Part shown: positions 52,689 through 62,667 of the stretch, piece after piece
Position numbering within the stretch: position 1 is the first letter of the stretch
How the letters are laid out: each line of letters starts with the position of its first letter
Source of the DNA: Phytoactinopolyspora halophila
Lineage (GTDB): Bacteria; Actinomycetota; Actinomycetes; Jiangellales; Jiangellaceae
DNA length: 64,000 nucleotides
Direction of reading: 5' to 3'
Assembly: GCF_003287285.1 (NCBI RefSeq)
Contig: NZ_QMIG01000001.1
Location: 1-64,000, forward strand
Notes under the pieces: generated by a model
The model's input: the letters and a program-made list of their open reading frames with translations, nothing else
Database searches by the model: none
What the model was told of the DNA's origin: nothing
Made by a program: the position numbers and the translations under genes

Positions 52689-53657
52689 TCACACCAGCAA
52701 CAGCGTCTTGCCGATAGCCGTCCGGGATTCGATGGCGGCATGCGCCTCCGCGACCTGATCCAGCGGAAAGGTCTGCCCGATGACCGGAGCGATCCGCCCC
52801 GCGTGCGCCTCGGCCAGTGCTGCCTCCACCAGGCGGCGGGTCTCGTCGATGGTGAACTGCACCAGTTCAATTCCCCGCACGGTCACGTCGCGGCGTTCCG
52901 CCTCCTCCGGGTCGATCTCGGCGAACCCGCCACTGGGCACGCCGTATGCATAGAACCGGCCGCCTGGCGCCACCACGCCGAAGGCGGCCTGGCCGATCGT
53001 GCCTCCCACGCCGTCGAAGACGACGTCCACGCCCCGGCCGCCGGTCACCTGCCGCAGCTGGTGCTCCCAGCCCGGTTCCGAATAGTCGACGACGGCTTCG
53101 GCACCGAGCTGTCGGGCCAGGGCCAGCTTGGACTCGCCTCTCCCGGCGCCGACGACCCGGGCTCCCGCGGCACGAGCGAGCTGGAGCAACAGGCTTCCCA
53201 GCCCGCCACCGACCGCTGATACCAGCACCCACTGGCCCGGTCCGACGCGGGAGTCGTCGACCAGGCGGAGCGCGGCGGGACCGATCTGCAGCAAGGCCGC
53301 GGCGTCGCGGTCGCTCAGGCCGTCTGGCACCGGGACGAGCCGGTCAGCAGCGGCGACGACGCTGTCCGCGTACCCTCCGCCGTCGACTGAGGCGACCACC
53401 CGGCGTCCCACCCACTCCGGATCCACGCCGGCACCCACCGACGCCACCTCGCCGGCGACGCCTCCTCCGGGGACGTAGGGCGGTACCTGGCCGAAAAATT
53501 CCTGGCCCCATCCACTCCGGAGCTGCGTGTCGAGGAACAGGATGTCGGCAACCGAGACATCGATCACCACCTCGCCCGATCCGGCCACCGGGTCTGGCGC
53601 CTCCGCCGGTACCAGTACCTCGGGTCCGCCGAATTGGCTGACATGAACCGTTCGCAT
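52689..53657 (-). CDS. Zinc-binding-dehydrogenase-like quinone oxidoreductase
   Basis: A protein of about 322 residues from ATG 53657, preceded by AAGGAGAAC. MDR family: MRTVHVSQFGGPEVLVPAEA, PGGGVAGEVASVGAGVDPEW, nucleotide-binding VLVSAVGGGLGSLLLQLARA, and DVVFDGVGGTIGQAAFGVVA. It lacks zinc-ligand Cys clusters, as in QOR-type enzymes. First gene of a two-gene operon with another MDR member; a MerR-type operator lies upstream, suggesting induction by electrophiles or redox-cycling drugs (inference). Confidence 0.88.
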   Translation of the reverse strand: MRTVHVSQFGGPEVLVPAEAPDPVAGSGEVVIDVSVADILFLDTQLRSGWGQEFFGQVPPYVPGGGVAGEVASVGAGVDPEWVGRRVVASVDGGGYADSVVAAADRLVPVPDGLSDRDAAALLQIGPAALRLVDDSRVGPGQWVLVSAVGGGLGSLLLQLARAAGARVVGAGRGESKLALARQLGAEAVVDYSEPGWEHQLRQVTGGRGVDVVFDGVGGTIGQAAFGVVAPGGRFYAYGVPSGGFAEIDPEEAERRDVTVRGIELVQFTIDETRRLVEAALAEAHAGRIAPVIGQTFPLDQVAEAHAAIESRTAIGKTLLLV

Positions 53658-53718
53658 CGTGTGTCGTTCTCCTTGTCTGACCGTTGTGCACCGTTTCGTT
53701 GACCAGACACAGGCTGAC

Positions 53719-53738
53719 ACCTAAACATTGGTTGAGGT
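53719..53738 (-). promoter_or_regulatory. MerR/SoxR-type operator upstream of the MDR operon
   Basis: The minus strand reads TTGACCTCAACCAATGTTT followed by AGGTGT. TTGACC is a good -35 box, and the downstream ACCTcAAc...gTTtAGGT dyad is the usual form of MerR-family operators placed in a long spacer. The -10 region is weak. It lies about 60 bases before ATG 53657. No MerR gene is in the window, so the regulator would be encoded elsewhere. Confidence 0.45.
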
Positions 53739-53787
53739 CAACTGTGCCAAACCGGCACCCGGACCAAACCGGCGCCGGGGCCGGGCA

Positions 53788-55923
53788 TCACCCCGTCGCT
53801 ATGGCCGCCGGGTTCAGGTCGACCCGGCGGAGGAGCTGAGCGTTGGCGGCGACGATGATGGTCGACAGGCTCATCAGCACCGCACCGACCGCCATCGGGA
53901 GGACGAACCCGACGCCCGCCAGAACACCCGCCGCCAGCGGCAACGCCGCCAGGTTGTAGCCCGCGGCCCACCACAGGTTCTGCAGCATCTTGCGGTAACT
54001 CGACGCCGACAGGCGTCGTACGGACACGACACCGCGCGGATCGTCGGACGCCAGCACGATTCCCGCGGATTCCATCGCGACGTCCGTACCGGCACCGATC
54101 GCGATGCCGACATCGGCACGGGCCAGCGCCGGAGCGTCATTCACGCCATCGCCGACCATCGCGACGGTGAACCCGCGATCTTGCAGGTGGGTGACGGCGG
54201 AGTCCTTCTCCTCGGGCAACACCTCGGCGAAGACCTCGTCGATCCCGAGATCGCGGGCGACGGCATCGGCCACCTGCTGGGCATCACCGGTGATCATCGC
54301 GACCCGCACATCGAGCTGGTGCAGGGCCTCGACGGCCGCCCTCGACTCGGGACGCACCTGGTCTTCCAAGGCGAGCGCGCCGACGACACCGCCGCCGCGG
54401 ATCACGTACAGCACGGCCGCGCCACGCTGCTGCCACTGCTCGATCCGCCCGCTCAGCCCATCCGGCGCGTCCGGGCCGAGCTCGCGCAGCAGGGCCGGCC
54501 CTCCGACCGCCACCGCCGTGTCGTCGACGTAGGCCTGCACGCCCCGCCCGGTCATCGGGCGGAAATCACGCGCCGGCGGCAAGCGCAGGCCGCGATCGCG
54601 AGCGGCGGCCACGATCGCCCGCGCCAGTGGATGCTCGCTGTCTGTCTCGACCGCGGCCGCGAGCGCCAGGAGTTCATCGTCCTCGATCCCATCTTCCGCT
54701 GCCACGCCCGTGACCGCGTGTTCCCCCTTGGTCAGCGTGCCCGTCTTGTCGAAGAGCACGGCGTCGACCTTGCGCATCCGTTCTAGCGCCAGCCGGTCCT
54801 TCACCAGGATTCCATTTCGCGCGGACTTCGACGTGGAGATCGACATCACAAGCGGAATCGCCAGCCCGAGTGCGTGCGGGCACGCGATGATCAAAACGGT
54901 GACCGATTGCGTGATCGCGGTGTCCGGCGCTCCCAGCAACGCCCAGACCAGCATCGTGAGCGCCGCAGCTCCGACGGCGACATAGAACAGCAAGGCCGCG
55001 GCCCGATCCGCCAGCACTTGCGTGCGCGATTTGGATTCTTGCGCCTCCGCCACCAGGCGCCGGATTCCGGCCAGCGTCGTGTCCTCGCCCAGCGCGTCGA
55101 CCCGCACGCGGATCGAGCCGTCGGCCGCGACGCTGGCGGCGACAACGCGGTCTCCTTCGCCCCTGGGCACCGGGTTGGATTCGCCCGTGATCATCGACTC
55201 GTCGAGCTCGGCCGAGCCGTCGACGACGGTACCGTCGGCCGGCACCCGGGCGCCCGGACGCACGAGAACGACGTCTCCGACGGCCAGATCCGCTATCCGC
55301 ACCGTCTCGACATCGCCCGTGCTCGTCACCCGCTCAGCCTCGTCGGGCAGCAGCTCGGCCAGCGCCGCGAGCGCGCCCTGGGCCTGGCCGATCGCCCGCA
55401 TTTCCAGCCAGTGGCCCAGCAACATGATCACGATCAGCAGCGACAGCTCCCACCAGACTTCGATGGCGAACCAGTCCAGACTCGCCGCCCAGCTGGCGAC
55501 GAACGCCACCGTGATGGCCATGCCGATCAGGAGCATCATTCCCGGCTGGCGGCTCCGGATCTCTGCCGCGGCACCGGCGAGGAACGGCTTGCCACCGTAG
55601 AGGAAGATCACCGTTCCGAGCACCGGCGCGATCCATTCGATCCCCGTGAAGCGCAGCTCGTAGCCGAACCACTCCATGATCATGTGACTGGTGACCACGA
55701 CCGGGAGGGAGAGCACCAACGACACCCAGAAACGGTCGCGGAACATCGCCAGCGAATGACCCTCGTGGCCGTCGTGACCCTCGTGATCTTCGTGGCCGTC
55801 GTGGTTTCCGTGATCTTCGTGGTCGGCGGGATCGTGACGGCCGCCGTCACCGATGTGCTCGTGCTCCATCTGGCCCTCGCGTCCGGCATGCATGCCGTCA
55901 TGGGCCGATTCGCGCTCTGGCAT
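53788..55923 (-). CDS. Copper-translocating P1B-type ATPase (CopB-like)
   Basis: A 711-residue heavy-metal P-type ATPase. The N-terminus is very rich in His and Asp (HEDHEGHDGHEGHSLAMFRD region), replacing a CxxC metal-binding domain. Ordered hallmarks: actuator TGES, the membrane CPH motif (VLIIACPHALGLAIPLVMSI), phosphorylation site DKTGTLTKGE, and GDGVNDAPALARADVGIAIG. The CPH form marks the P1B-3 (CopB) class, which exports copper (or silver). ATG 55923 follows GGAGGTG. A CsoR-like operator immediately upstream supports copper control. Confidence 0.94.
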   Translation of the reverse strand: MPERESAHDGMHAGREGQMEHEHIGDGGRHDPADHEDHGNHDGHEDHEGHDGHEGHSLAMFRDRFWVSLVLSLPVVVTSHMIMEWFGYELRFTGIEWIAPVLGTVIFLYGGKPFLAGAAAEIRSRQPGMMLLIGMAITVAFVASWAASLDWFAIEVWWELSLLIVIMLLGHWLEMRAIGQAQGALAALAELLPDEAERVTSTGDVETVRIADLAVGDVVLVRPGARVPADGTVVDGSAELDESMITGESNPVPRGEGDRVVAASVAADGSIRVRVDALGEDTTLAGIRRLVAEAQESKSRTQVLADRAAALLFYVAVGAAALTMLVWALLGAPDTAITQSVTVLIIACPHALGLAIPLVMSISTSKSARNGILVKDRLALERMRKVDAVLFDKTGTLTKGEHAVTGVAAEDGIEDDELLALAAAVETDSEHPLARAIVAAARDRGLRLPPARDFRPMTGRGVQAYVDDTAVAVGGPALLRELGPDAPDGLSGRIEQWQQRGAAVLYVIRGGGVVGALALEDQVRPESRAAVEALHQLDVRVAMITGDAQQVADAVARDLGIDEVFAEVLPEEKDSAVTHLQDRGFTVAMVGDGVNDAPALARADVGIAIGAGTDVAMESAGIVLASDDPRGVVSVRRLSASSYRKMLQNLWWAAGYNLAALPLAAGVLAGVGFVLPMAVGAVLMSLSTIIVAANAQLLRRVDLNPAAIATG

Positions 55924-55942
55924 CGTGCACCTCCGAGGAAAA

Positions 55943-55961
55943 GATACCCCCTATGGGTATC
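55943..55961 (-). promoter_or_regulatory. CsoR-like copper operator
   Basis: GATACCCCCTATGGGTATC is a 19-base interrupted palindrome (GATACCC...GGGTATC) with the G/C-tract core typical of CsoR-family repressor sites. It lies 20 bases upstream of the copper ATPase start, where it would cover the promoter; the minus strand reads TATCTTTT next to it. The csoR gene itself is not in the window. Confidence 0.7.
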
Positions 55962-56112
55962 ATCAAACCCCACGAAGGCGCGGGAAATTCCGCGTCATCG
56001 TGACGGCACCGTGATCCGAGCCACATCTCGAGCCGCGTCCGGCGCCACGTCCCGGGCCGCCACAACGCGACAACGAGTCACCCTCGGCGGGGATGAACGT
56101 CAGGAGCGGACG

Positions 56113-57552
<1,440 letters not shown>

Positions 57553-57634
57553 TTACCCCCATTCGGACGGCACCTTCCAGGTTACGAGCTCATGACCCGC
57601 TCCGGCGCACCGCCATCGCTTCGCCGGTGTCGTC

Positions 57635-59251
57635 TCAGCGCAGCCGCGTATTGCTGTTCAGGCGGAGTTCGAGCATGGCGGCGAACCGGGCCTCCGGATC
57701 ATCGAGATCGATCTCTGCGATCTGGCGGATCCTCCGCAGCCGGTACCGGAACGTGTTCGGGTGTACATGCAGCTGCGCCGCGGCAGCGGCGACATCCCCG
57801 AACGCATCCAGCCACGCCCGCAGCGTCTCGACCATCTCGCCACGGTGCCGGGCGTCGTACGCGGCGAGGCGGGCCACCGCGCCAGCAAGTTCCTGCCGGT
57901 CGGCCGCCATGAGGTCGCCCAGTTCGAGAAGCAAGGACGCCGCCCACACATCCTCCGCCCGCGCCACCCGCGACGGTCCGGGCCCGTTTCGCAGCACCCG
58001 CAGGGCACGGTCCGCGTCGGCACGCGACCGCGGCAGCTCCGTCGCGTCCGCGGCGGACCGGCCGATGCCGATCACCACGCCGCTGTGGTCTCCGATCCGG
58101 TCGAGGAATTCCCGGGCGATGGCGACGGCACGGCGATCGGCCTCCGGATCACGACGCGCGAGCGGCACCACGCCGTAGACCACGCCGCCCACCAGCGCCA
58201 CCGCGGAGCGATGATGTGTCGCCCCGAGGTGCAGGGCGAAGGCGCCGCTGACCCGTTGCAGCTCGGCTTCCACGGCCGAGGCGTCGCTCCCCTCGCGCAA
58301 GGCCAGCGCCATCACGCAGCTCGGCCCGGTGGCGACGCCGAGCCGTTCGGCCGCTTCCGGAGCCGTCGGCCCGCCTTCCACCAGCGTGGCGACGAGCTCC
58401 GCCTGGAGCCGCCGTTCGACGTCGGCGCCCGCGCGCTGCCGGAGCATGTGCAGTGCCACCAAGGTGGCGGAGTCGAGCAGCGCCTGTTCCCGCTCGGCCG
58501 GCAGCGGCTTGCTCACTGCCGCCCAGATGGAACCAAGGATCTCGTCACCTGCGCTGACCCGAACCGCGACCCGGGGAAGGTCGACGCCGGGCAGGTTCGC
58601 GACGTACACCGGCCGGTCCGAACCGTACATCTCGCGGAAGACGCCGCGGCGTTCGAGCTCGCGGGTGAAGCGCTCGGGCACCTGCCGCCCCAGCACCGTC
58701 TCCTTGCGGGGAGCATCCGCGACGTCCTGGTTCGCGGAGAACGCGAGCACGCGGGAGTTGAGATCTTCGATGGTCACCGGCGCGTCCAGCAGCGCCGACA
58801 CCGCGTTGGCCATGGCAAACAGGTCGCCGGCGGCAGCACCGGCTAGCGTCTCGCCATCGTCCACACCAAGATCGTCGACCGCCAGAAGCGATCTCAGCAT
58901 CGCCGCGACCTGCGCCCACGACGCGCCACGCGTCAGGCCGAACAAGGCGACTCCGGTTTCTTCGACGGCTTCGCGAACCTGGCGCGACATTTCGATCGGC
59001 ACCCGAACGATCAGCCCGGCCGCACCGGCGGCTCCGGCCTCGCGAAGCACGCCCGCGATCTCCTCGGCACCGGCGAGTCCCACCCCCAGCAGCAGGGTGC
59101 CCTCGGGCATGACGGGCGGGTCGATCGGATCGTGGATGGCGACACCGCCGACCTCGGTGCCGGCGTCCACGTCCCCGGCAATCACCTCGATCAGCGTGGA
59201 TCCGAGGTCGTCGATGACGCGGCCCAGGGTCGCGCGCGGGCGCTGAGCCAT
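57635..59251 (-). CDS. PucR family transcriptional regulator
   Basis: A 538-residue regulator. Purine catabolism-like N-domain (TLLLGVGLAGAEEIAGVLRE; AVEETGVALFGLTRGASWAQ), a GGDEF-like central region (DADRALRVLRNGPGPSRVAR), and a C-terminal PucR helix-turn-helix (AWLDAFGDVAAAAAQLHVHP then NTFRYRLRRIRQIAEIDLDD). ATG 59251 is 9 bases after GAGGAG, so it is preferred over the upstream GTG. It lies directly downstream of the racemase operon on the same strand, about 155 bases away, and is a candidate regulator of amino acid use by that operon. Confidence 0.92.
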   Translation of the reverse strand: MAQRPRATLGRVIDDLGSTLIEVIAGDVDAGTEVGGVAIHDPIDPPVMPEGTLLLGVGLAGAEEIAGVLREAGAAGAAGLIVRVPIEMSRQVREAVEETGVALFGLTRGASWAQVAAMLRSLLAVDDLGVDDGETLAGAAAGDLFAMANAVSALLDAPVTIEDLNSRVLAFSANQDVADAPRKETVLGRQVPERFTRELERRGVFREMYGSDRPVYVANLPGVDLPRVAVRVSAGDEILGSIWAAVSKPLPAEREQALLDSATLVALHMLRQRAGADVERRLQAELVATLVEGGPTAPEAAERLGVATGPSCVMALALREGSDASAVEAELQRVSGAFALHLGATHHRSAVALVGGVVYGVVPLARRDPEADRRAVAIAREFLDRIGDHSGVVIGIGRSAADATELPRSRADADRALRVLRNGPGPSRVARAEDVWAASLLLELGDLMAADRQELAGAVARLAAYDARHRGEMVETLRAWLDAFGDVAAAAAQLHVHPNTFRYRLRRIRQIAEIDLDDPEARFAAMLELRLNSNTRLR

Positions 59252-59265
59252 GGGCTGCACTCCTC

Positions 59266-59310
59266 GACTGCTTTTGACTGCTTTGACTGCTTGGCTGTTT
59301 GACTACTTGC
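59266..59310. repeat. Short direct repeats in the PucR leader
   Basis: Four copies of a 9-10-base unit (gactgcttt, with variants) begin at 59266, 59276, 59285 and 59301, immediately before the ribosome binding site of the PucR gene. The 9-10-base spacing is close to one helical turn, compatible with a multimeric regulator site, but slippage repeats are an equal possibility. Confidence 0.6.
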
Positions 59311-59406
59311 CTGTGCGGGAACGGGGCTCTCGGGCACGGCTGCCTCCACCGGTGCGGACGATCCTACGAGGGCGGTGGCCGGCCGTCGCCCGATCGGACG
59401 ATCCAG

Positions 59407-60510
59407 CTACGAACCCAGCCACTCCGTGGCCGTGGTGCGCTCGCGCAACACGTCGGGGATCGGTTCCACGCCGAGACCCGGCCCGTCGGGAACCCGCACG
59501 TACCCGTTCTCCAGGACGAACGGCGGCGTGATGTCCTCGTCGTAGTAGCGGCCGGACGCCGACGTGTCGCCTGGCAGCACGAACCCGGGAAGCGCCGCGA
59601 GGGCGACGTTGGCTGCCCGGCCGAGCCCGGTTTCCAGCATCCCGCCGCACCACACCGAGACGCCGTGCGCCCGGCACAGGTCGTGGATACGGCGTGCCTC
59701 CAGGTAGCCACCGACCCGGCCCGGCTTGATGTTGATCACTCTGGCGGCGCCGAGAGCGATGGCGTCCGCGGCCGCCTTGGCAGAGATGATCGACTCGTCC
59801 AGGCACACCGGGGTCCGCAGCAGGCTCGCCAGTTCCGCGTGCTGGCGCAGGTCGTCCTCGCCCAGCGGCTGCTCGATCAGGAGCAGGTCGAAGCCGTCGA
59901 GCCGCGCCAGCGTTCGGGCGTCGGCCAAGGTGTATGCGGCGTTCGCGTCGACCTGCAACAGCACGTCACCGAAGCGCTCGCGCACGGCGCGTACCGGCGC
60001 CACGTCCCACCCGGGCCGGATCTTCAACTTGATGCGCAGATACCCCTCGTCGAGGTAACCCTCGACGACGTCGAGCAGCTGTTCCACGGTGTCCATGATG
60101 CCGACGGACACCCCGGCGGGAACCCGATCGTGCACCGCGCCGAGATGGGTACCGAACGATTCGCCGCGGGCGCGCAGCCAGGCATCGAGGACCGCCATTT
60201 CCAGCGCCGCCTTGGCCATCTGGTGTCCCTTCACCGGCTCCAGCCGGCCGGCCACCGCCTGCGGGTGAAGGTCGGCTGCGTCCAGCAGCGGGGGAGCGAG
60301 AAACCGGCGGATCACATCCACCGCGCCGTCGACGTACTCCGGGGAGTAGAGCGGCTCGCGCATCGCCACGCACTCGCCCCAGCCCTCCGCCTCGGGCGTC
60401 ACCGCCCGCGCCACGAGGATGTCCCGCTCCGTCTCCACACCGAACGACGTCCGGAACGGCGCCACCAGCGGCATCGACACGCGTCGCAGTTCGAACCCGG
60501 TCAGCTTCAT
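59407..60510 (-). CDS. Enolase-superfamily N-succinylamino acid racemase / OSBS-type protein
   Basis: A 367-residue muconate lactonizing subgroup enzyme. N-terminal cap MKLTGFELRRVSMPLVAPFR, first catalytic Lys in RIKLKIRPGW, metal ligands in QVDANAAY, IEQPLGEDDL and CLDESIIS, and the second Lys in INIKPGRVGG. These match NSAR/o-succinylbenzoate synthases. No menaquinone gene is nearby; instead the GNAT and M20 genes overlap its operon, which supports racemisation of N-succinyl amino acids. ATG 60510 overlaps the GNAT stop (TGATG). Confidence 0.9.
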   Translation of the reverse strand: MKLTGFELRRVSMPLVAPFRTSFGVETERDILVARAVTPEAEGWGECVAMREPLYSPEYVDGAVDVIRRFLAPPLLDAADLHPQAVAGRLEPVKGHQMAKAALEMAVLDAWLRARGESFGTHLGAVHDRVPAGVSVGIMDTVEQLLDVVEGYLDEGYLRIKLKIRPGWDVAPVRAVRERFGDVLLQVDANAAYTLADARTLARLDGFDLLLIEQPLGEDDLRQHAELASLLRTPVCLDESIISAKAAADAIALGAARVINIKPGRVGGYLEARRIHDLCRAHGVSVWCGGMLETGLGRAANVALAALPGFVLPGDTSASGRYYDEDITPPFVLENGYVRVPDGPGLGVEPIPDVLRERTTATEWLGS

Positions 60511-61532
60511 CACGATGTCCTCTCGACGACGTACCAGCCCGGCCGGGCGAACCCGACCACTCGGGCACCGTCCGCGAGCAGCTCGCCGAGAACGTCCCGA
60601 ACGGCCAGCCGCCATTGCCGGGCGAGCCGGGAATCCGCGCGCCGCAGCGCCTCGATGTCGTGAGGTACCTGGACGAGCACCGTGGACGCGGCGCGCCACC
60701 GGGATCGGGGAAACGCGTCCGGCCCGCCCGCGTCGGACTCCGCCAGGGCGACGGCTGCCCCGCTCGACTGCAGCTCGTGCACATCGTGCTCGACATGCCG
60801 CCCCCGGCACGCGTCGGCAACGCCGGGCGCGGCGAGGTCCCAGCCGAGGAGTAACCGATCGGTACCTTGCCCGGCATTGATGATGTCGTCGATCTCGCCG
60901 TAGAAGTCGACGAGGTACTCGCGCGGCCGCGCGCCGAGCTTGACCAGGTTGAAGTACGAGTTGCGGCGGACCAGCGGATCGAACGTCCAGGTGATCTCGC
61001 TGAGCCCGCGCTCCAGCGCCCACGCTCGCTGGTGCAGCTTGAGCGCGAACCCGACGTTCCTGCCACGCGCGGGCGCGCTCACGCCGGCGATATGCGAATG
61101 CAGCGCCGTACCCGGGGGTGCCGCGAAGAACCCCACACATGCTCCCAGCAGCCCAGACGTCCCGGCCGAGCTCGCGTCCCCGGCTTCCTCTCCGGCCGGG
61201 TCAGCGCCGGCCGAGGCGGCGCCAGCCGGGTCGGCGCCAGCCGGGTCGGCGCCAGCCGGAACGGTGACGTCGAACGCGCCGGCGACGTAGTTGCCCGCAT
61301 GCGTCATCGCGCGCAGCTGCTCGATGGTGACCAGCGGATTGCTCCCGTCCGGCCGCCAGATGTGGTGGAGGAGATCCAGGACGGCGTGCAGATCCGCAAG
61401 ATCGTGCAGCGCACGAACGCTTACCCCGGCTCGCTCGGCCGCGTCGCGAGCCGCGCTCGCGGCTGCCGACGCGATCTCGTCTCTCTGGCGATGCCCGGAC
61501 TCGACCGTGGGGATGCTGCCTGCGCCCGTCAT
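60510..61532 (-). CDS. GNAT-family N-acyltransferase (probable D-amino acid N-succinyltransferase)
   Basis: A 340-residue protein of the COG3375-like GNAT family that pairs with NSAR enzymes. Early core sequence ALHDLADLHAVLDLLHHIWR and LVTIEQLRAMTHAGNYVAGA, acyl-CoA binding region SHIAGVSAPARGRNVGFALK, then ITWTFDPLVRRNSYFNLVKL. Between core strands lies a low-complexity loop of repeated ADPAG units (about residues 92-122), encoded by a 15-base tandem repeat. In the Geobacillus system this partner succinylates D-amino acids with succinyl-CoA. It overlaps the M20 gene (ATGA, 61529-61532) and the racemase gene. Confidence 0.82.
   Translation of the reverse strand: MTGAGSIPTVESGHRQRDEIASAAASAARDAAERAGVSVRALHDLADLHAVLDLLHHIWRPDGSNPLVTIEQLRAMTHAGNYVAGAFDVTVPAGADPAGADPAGAASAGADPAGEEAGDASSAGTSGLLGACVGFFAAPPGTALHSHIAGVSAPARGRNVGFALKLHQRAWALERGLSEITWTFDPLVRRNSYFNLVKLGARPREYLVDFYGEIDDIINAGQGTDRLLLGWDLAAPGVADACRGRHVEHDVHELQSSGAAVALAESDAGGPDAFPRSRWRAASTVLVQVPHDIEALRRADSRLARQWRLAVRDVLGELLADGARVVGFARPGWYVVERTS
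61221..61260. repeat. 15-base tandem repeat in the GNAT gene
   Basis: The unit gccagccgggtcggc occurs at 61221-61235 and 61236-61250, followed by a partial copy. It encodes the ADPAG repeats of the low-complexity loop in the GNAT protein. The period keeps the frame. Confidence 0.8.
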
Positions 61533-62665
61533 GCTCGCTCACCTCGATTCTTCGGCTCGTCGACGCCGGAATCGGTGCTCACCGGCCGCTCCTGCAGATG
61601 CCGGATCACACCCGCCGCCAGCTCCGCACGCACCGGCATGTGGTCGACGAGAACGTGCTCTCCGGCGGCATGGGCACCACCACCGACGGCACCGAGCCCG
61701 TCCAGCGTCGGCGTGCCCACCCCCGCCGCGACGTTTCCGTCCGACGCTCCGCCCACACGTGCGCTTCCCAGCGGGTCGATACCCAGACTCGCGGCCACCT
61801 CCTCGGCCAGGCCGTAGAGCTCCGCCGACGAGCTGGGTTCCATCGGCGGATGGCTGGGGCCGGTGACGACGTCCACCCGCGCGCCGGGCACGCGGGGCGT
61901 CACCGCCCGGATGGCGTCGTCGACCCGGCGCGCCTCGTCCGCGTCCGGTACGCGCACGTCGACACGCACGGAGGCCTCGTCCGGAACCGTGTTCTGCGTG
62001 GTGCCCGCGCTGAGAACGGTGGGCGTGACGGTCGCCCCGTCTGGTCCGGCGTCGAGCTCGGCAAGGGCCAGGACGTGGTGAGCCAGCTCCACCGCGGCGT
62101 TCACACCGGCCCAGGGTTCCAGACCGGCGTGCGCCGCTCGCCCGTGGATGCGCAGTTCGTAGTGAGCGATGCCCTTGCGGGCCGTCTTCAGGGCGCCACC
62201 ATCCGCGCTTCCCTCGAAGACGAGCACGGCGCGTGCACGTCGTGCCTCCTCCTCGATGAGCTCCCGCGACGTCGGCGCGCCCAGCTCCTCGTCCCCCGTG
62301 ACGAGGACACTGATCCCGTCGGGATCCGGGAGCATGGCAAGAGCGTGGAACATCTGCACCAGGCCGGCTTTCATGTCGAAGCACCCCGGGCCGTACATCG
62401 CGCCGTCGACGACCCGGCACGGATGTGCCTCCAGCGACCCCACGGGCCATACCGTGTCGTGGTGACCCAGCAGCAGCACCCGGTCACCGTCACCGAAGCG
62501 CCATCGCAGGTGAGGCCGCCCATCGTCTAGCAGCCGCTCCGGCTCGGAGCCGGTGAGCCGGGCACCCAGTTCGCCCACGACGTCGGCGCTGCGGGCCAGC
62601 GCGGCGAGATCCGACGACGGGGACTCGCATGTCACGAGGGTGCGTACATCGTCAATCATCGTCAC
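61529..62665 (-). CDS. M20-family metallopeptidase (probable N-succinyl-L-amino acid amidase)
   Basis: A protein of about 378 residues from GTG 62665 (VTMIDDVRTL), two bases after the serine hydrolase stop and preceded by AAAGG; ATG 62659 is an alternative. Metal-binding motifs of M20 enzymes are visible: LLGHHDTVWPVG, GCFDMKAGLVQMFHAL, LVTGDEELGAP, and a dimerisation domain (AHYELRIHGRAAHAGLEPWA). It is a binuclear zinc amidase; in the NSAR pathway an M20 enzyme removes succinate from the L-isomer. Operon position supports that role. Confidence 0.88.
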   Translation of the reverse strand: MTMIDDVRTLVTCESPSSDLAALARSADVVGELGARLTGSEPERLLDDGRPHLRWRFGDGDRVLLLGHHDTVWPVGSLEAHPCRVVDGAMYGPGCFDMKAGLVQMFHALAMLPDPDGISVLVTGDEELGAPTSRELIEEEARRARAVLVFEGSADGGALKTARKGIAHYELRIHGRAAHAGLEPWAGVNAAVELAHHVLALAELDAGPDGATVTPTVLSAGTTQNTVPDEASVRVDVRVPDADEARRVDDAIRAVTPRVPGARVDVVTGPSHPPMEPSSSAELYGLAEEVAASLGIDPLGSARVGGASDGNVAAGVGTPTLDGLGAVGGGAHAAGEHVLVDHMPVRAELAAGVIRHLQERPVSTDSGVDEPKNRGERA

Positions 62666-62667
62666 GG

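Noticed and set aside
59407-61140. A long minus-strand frame that extends upstream of the racemase gene into the GNAT gene
   Set aside because: The upstream part is Arg-rich and out of frame with the GNAT protein; the racemase start at 60510 fits the family and overlaps the GNAT stop.
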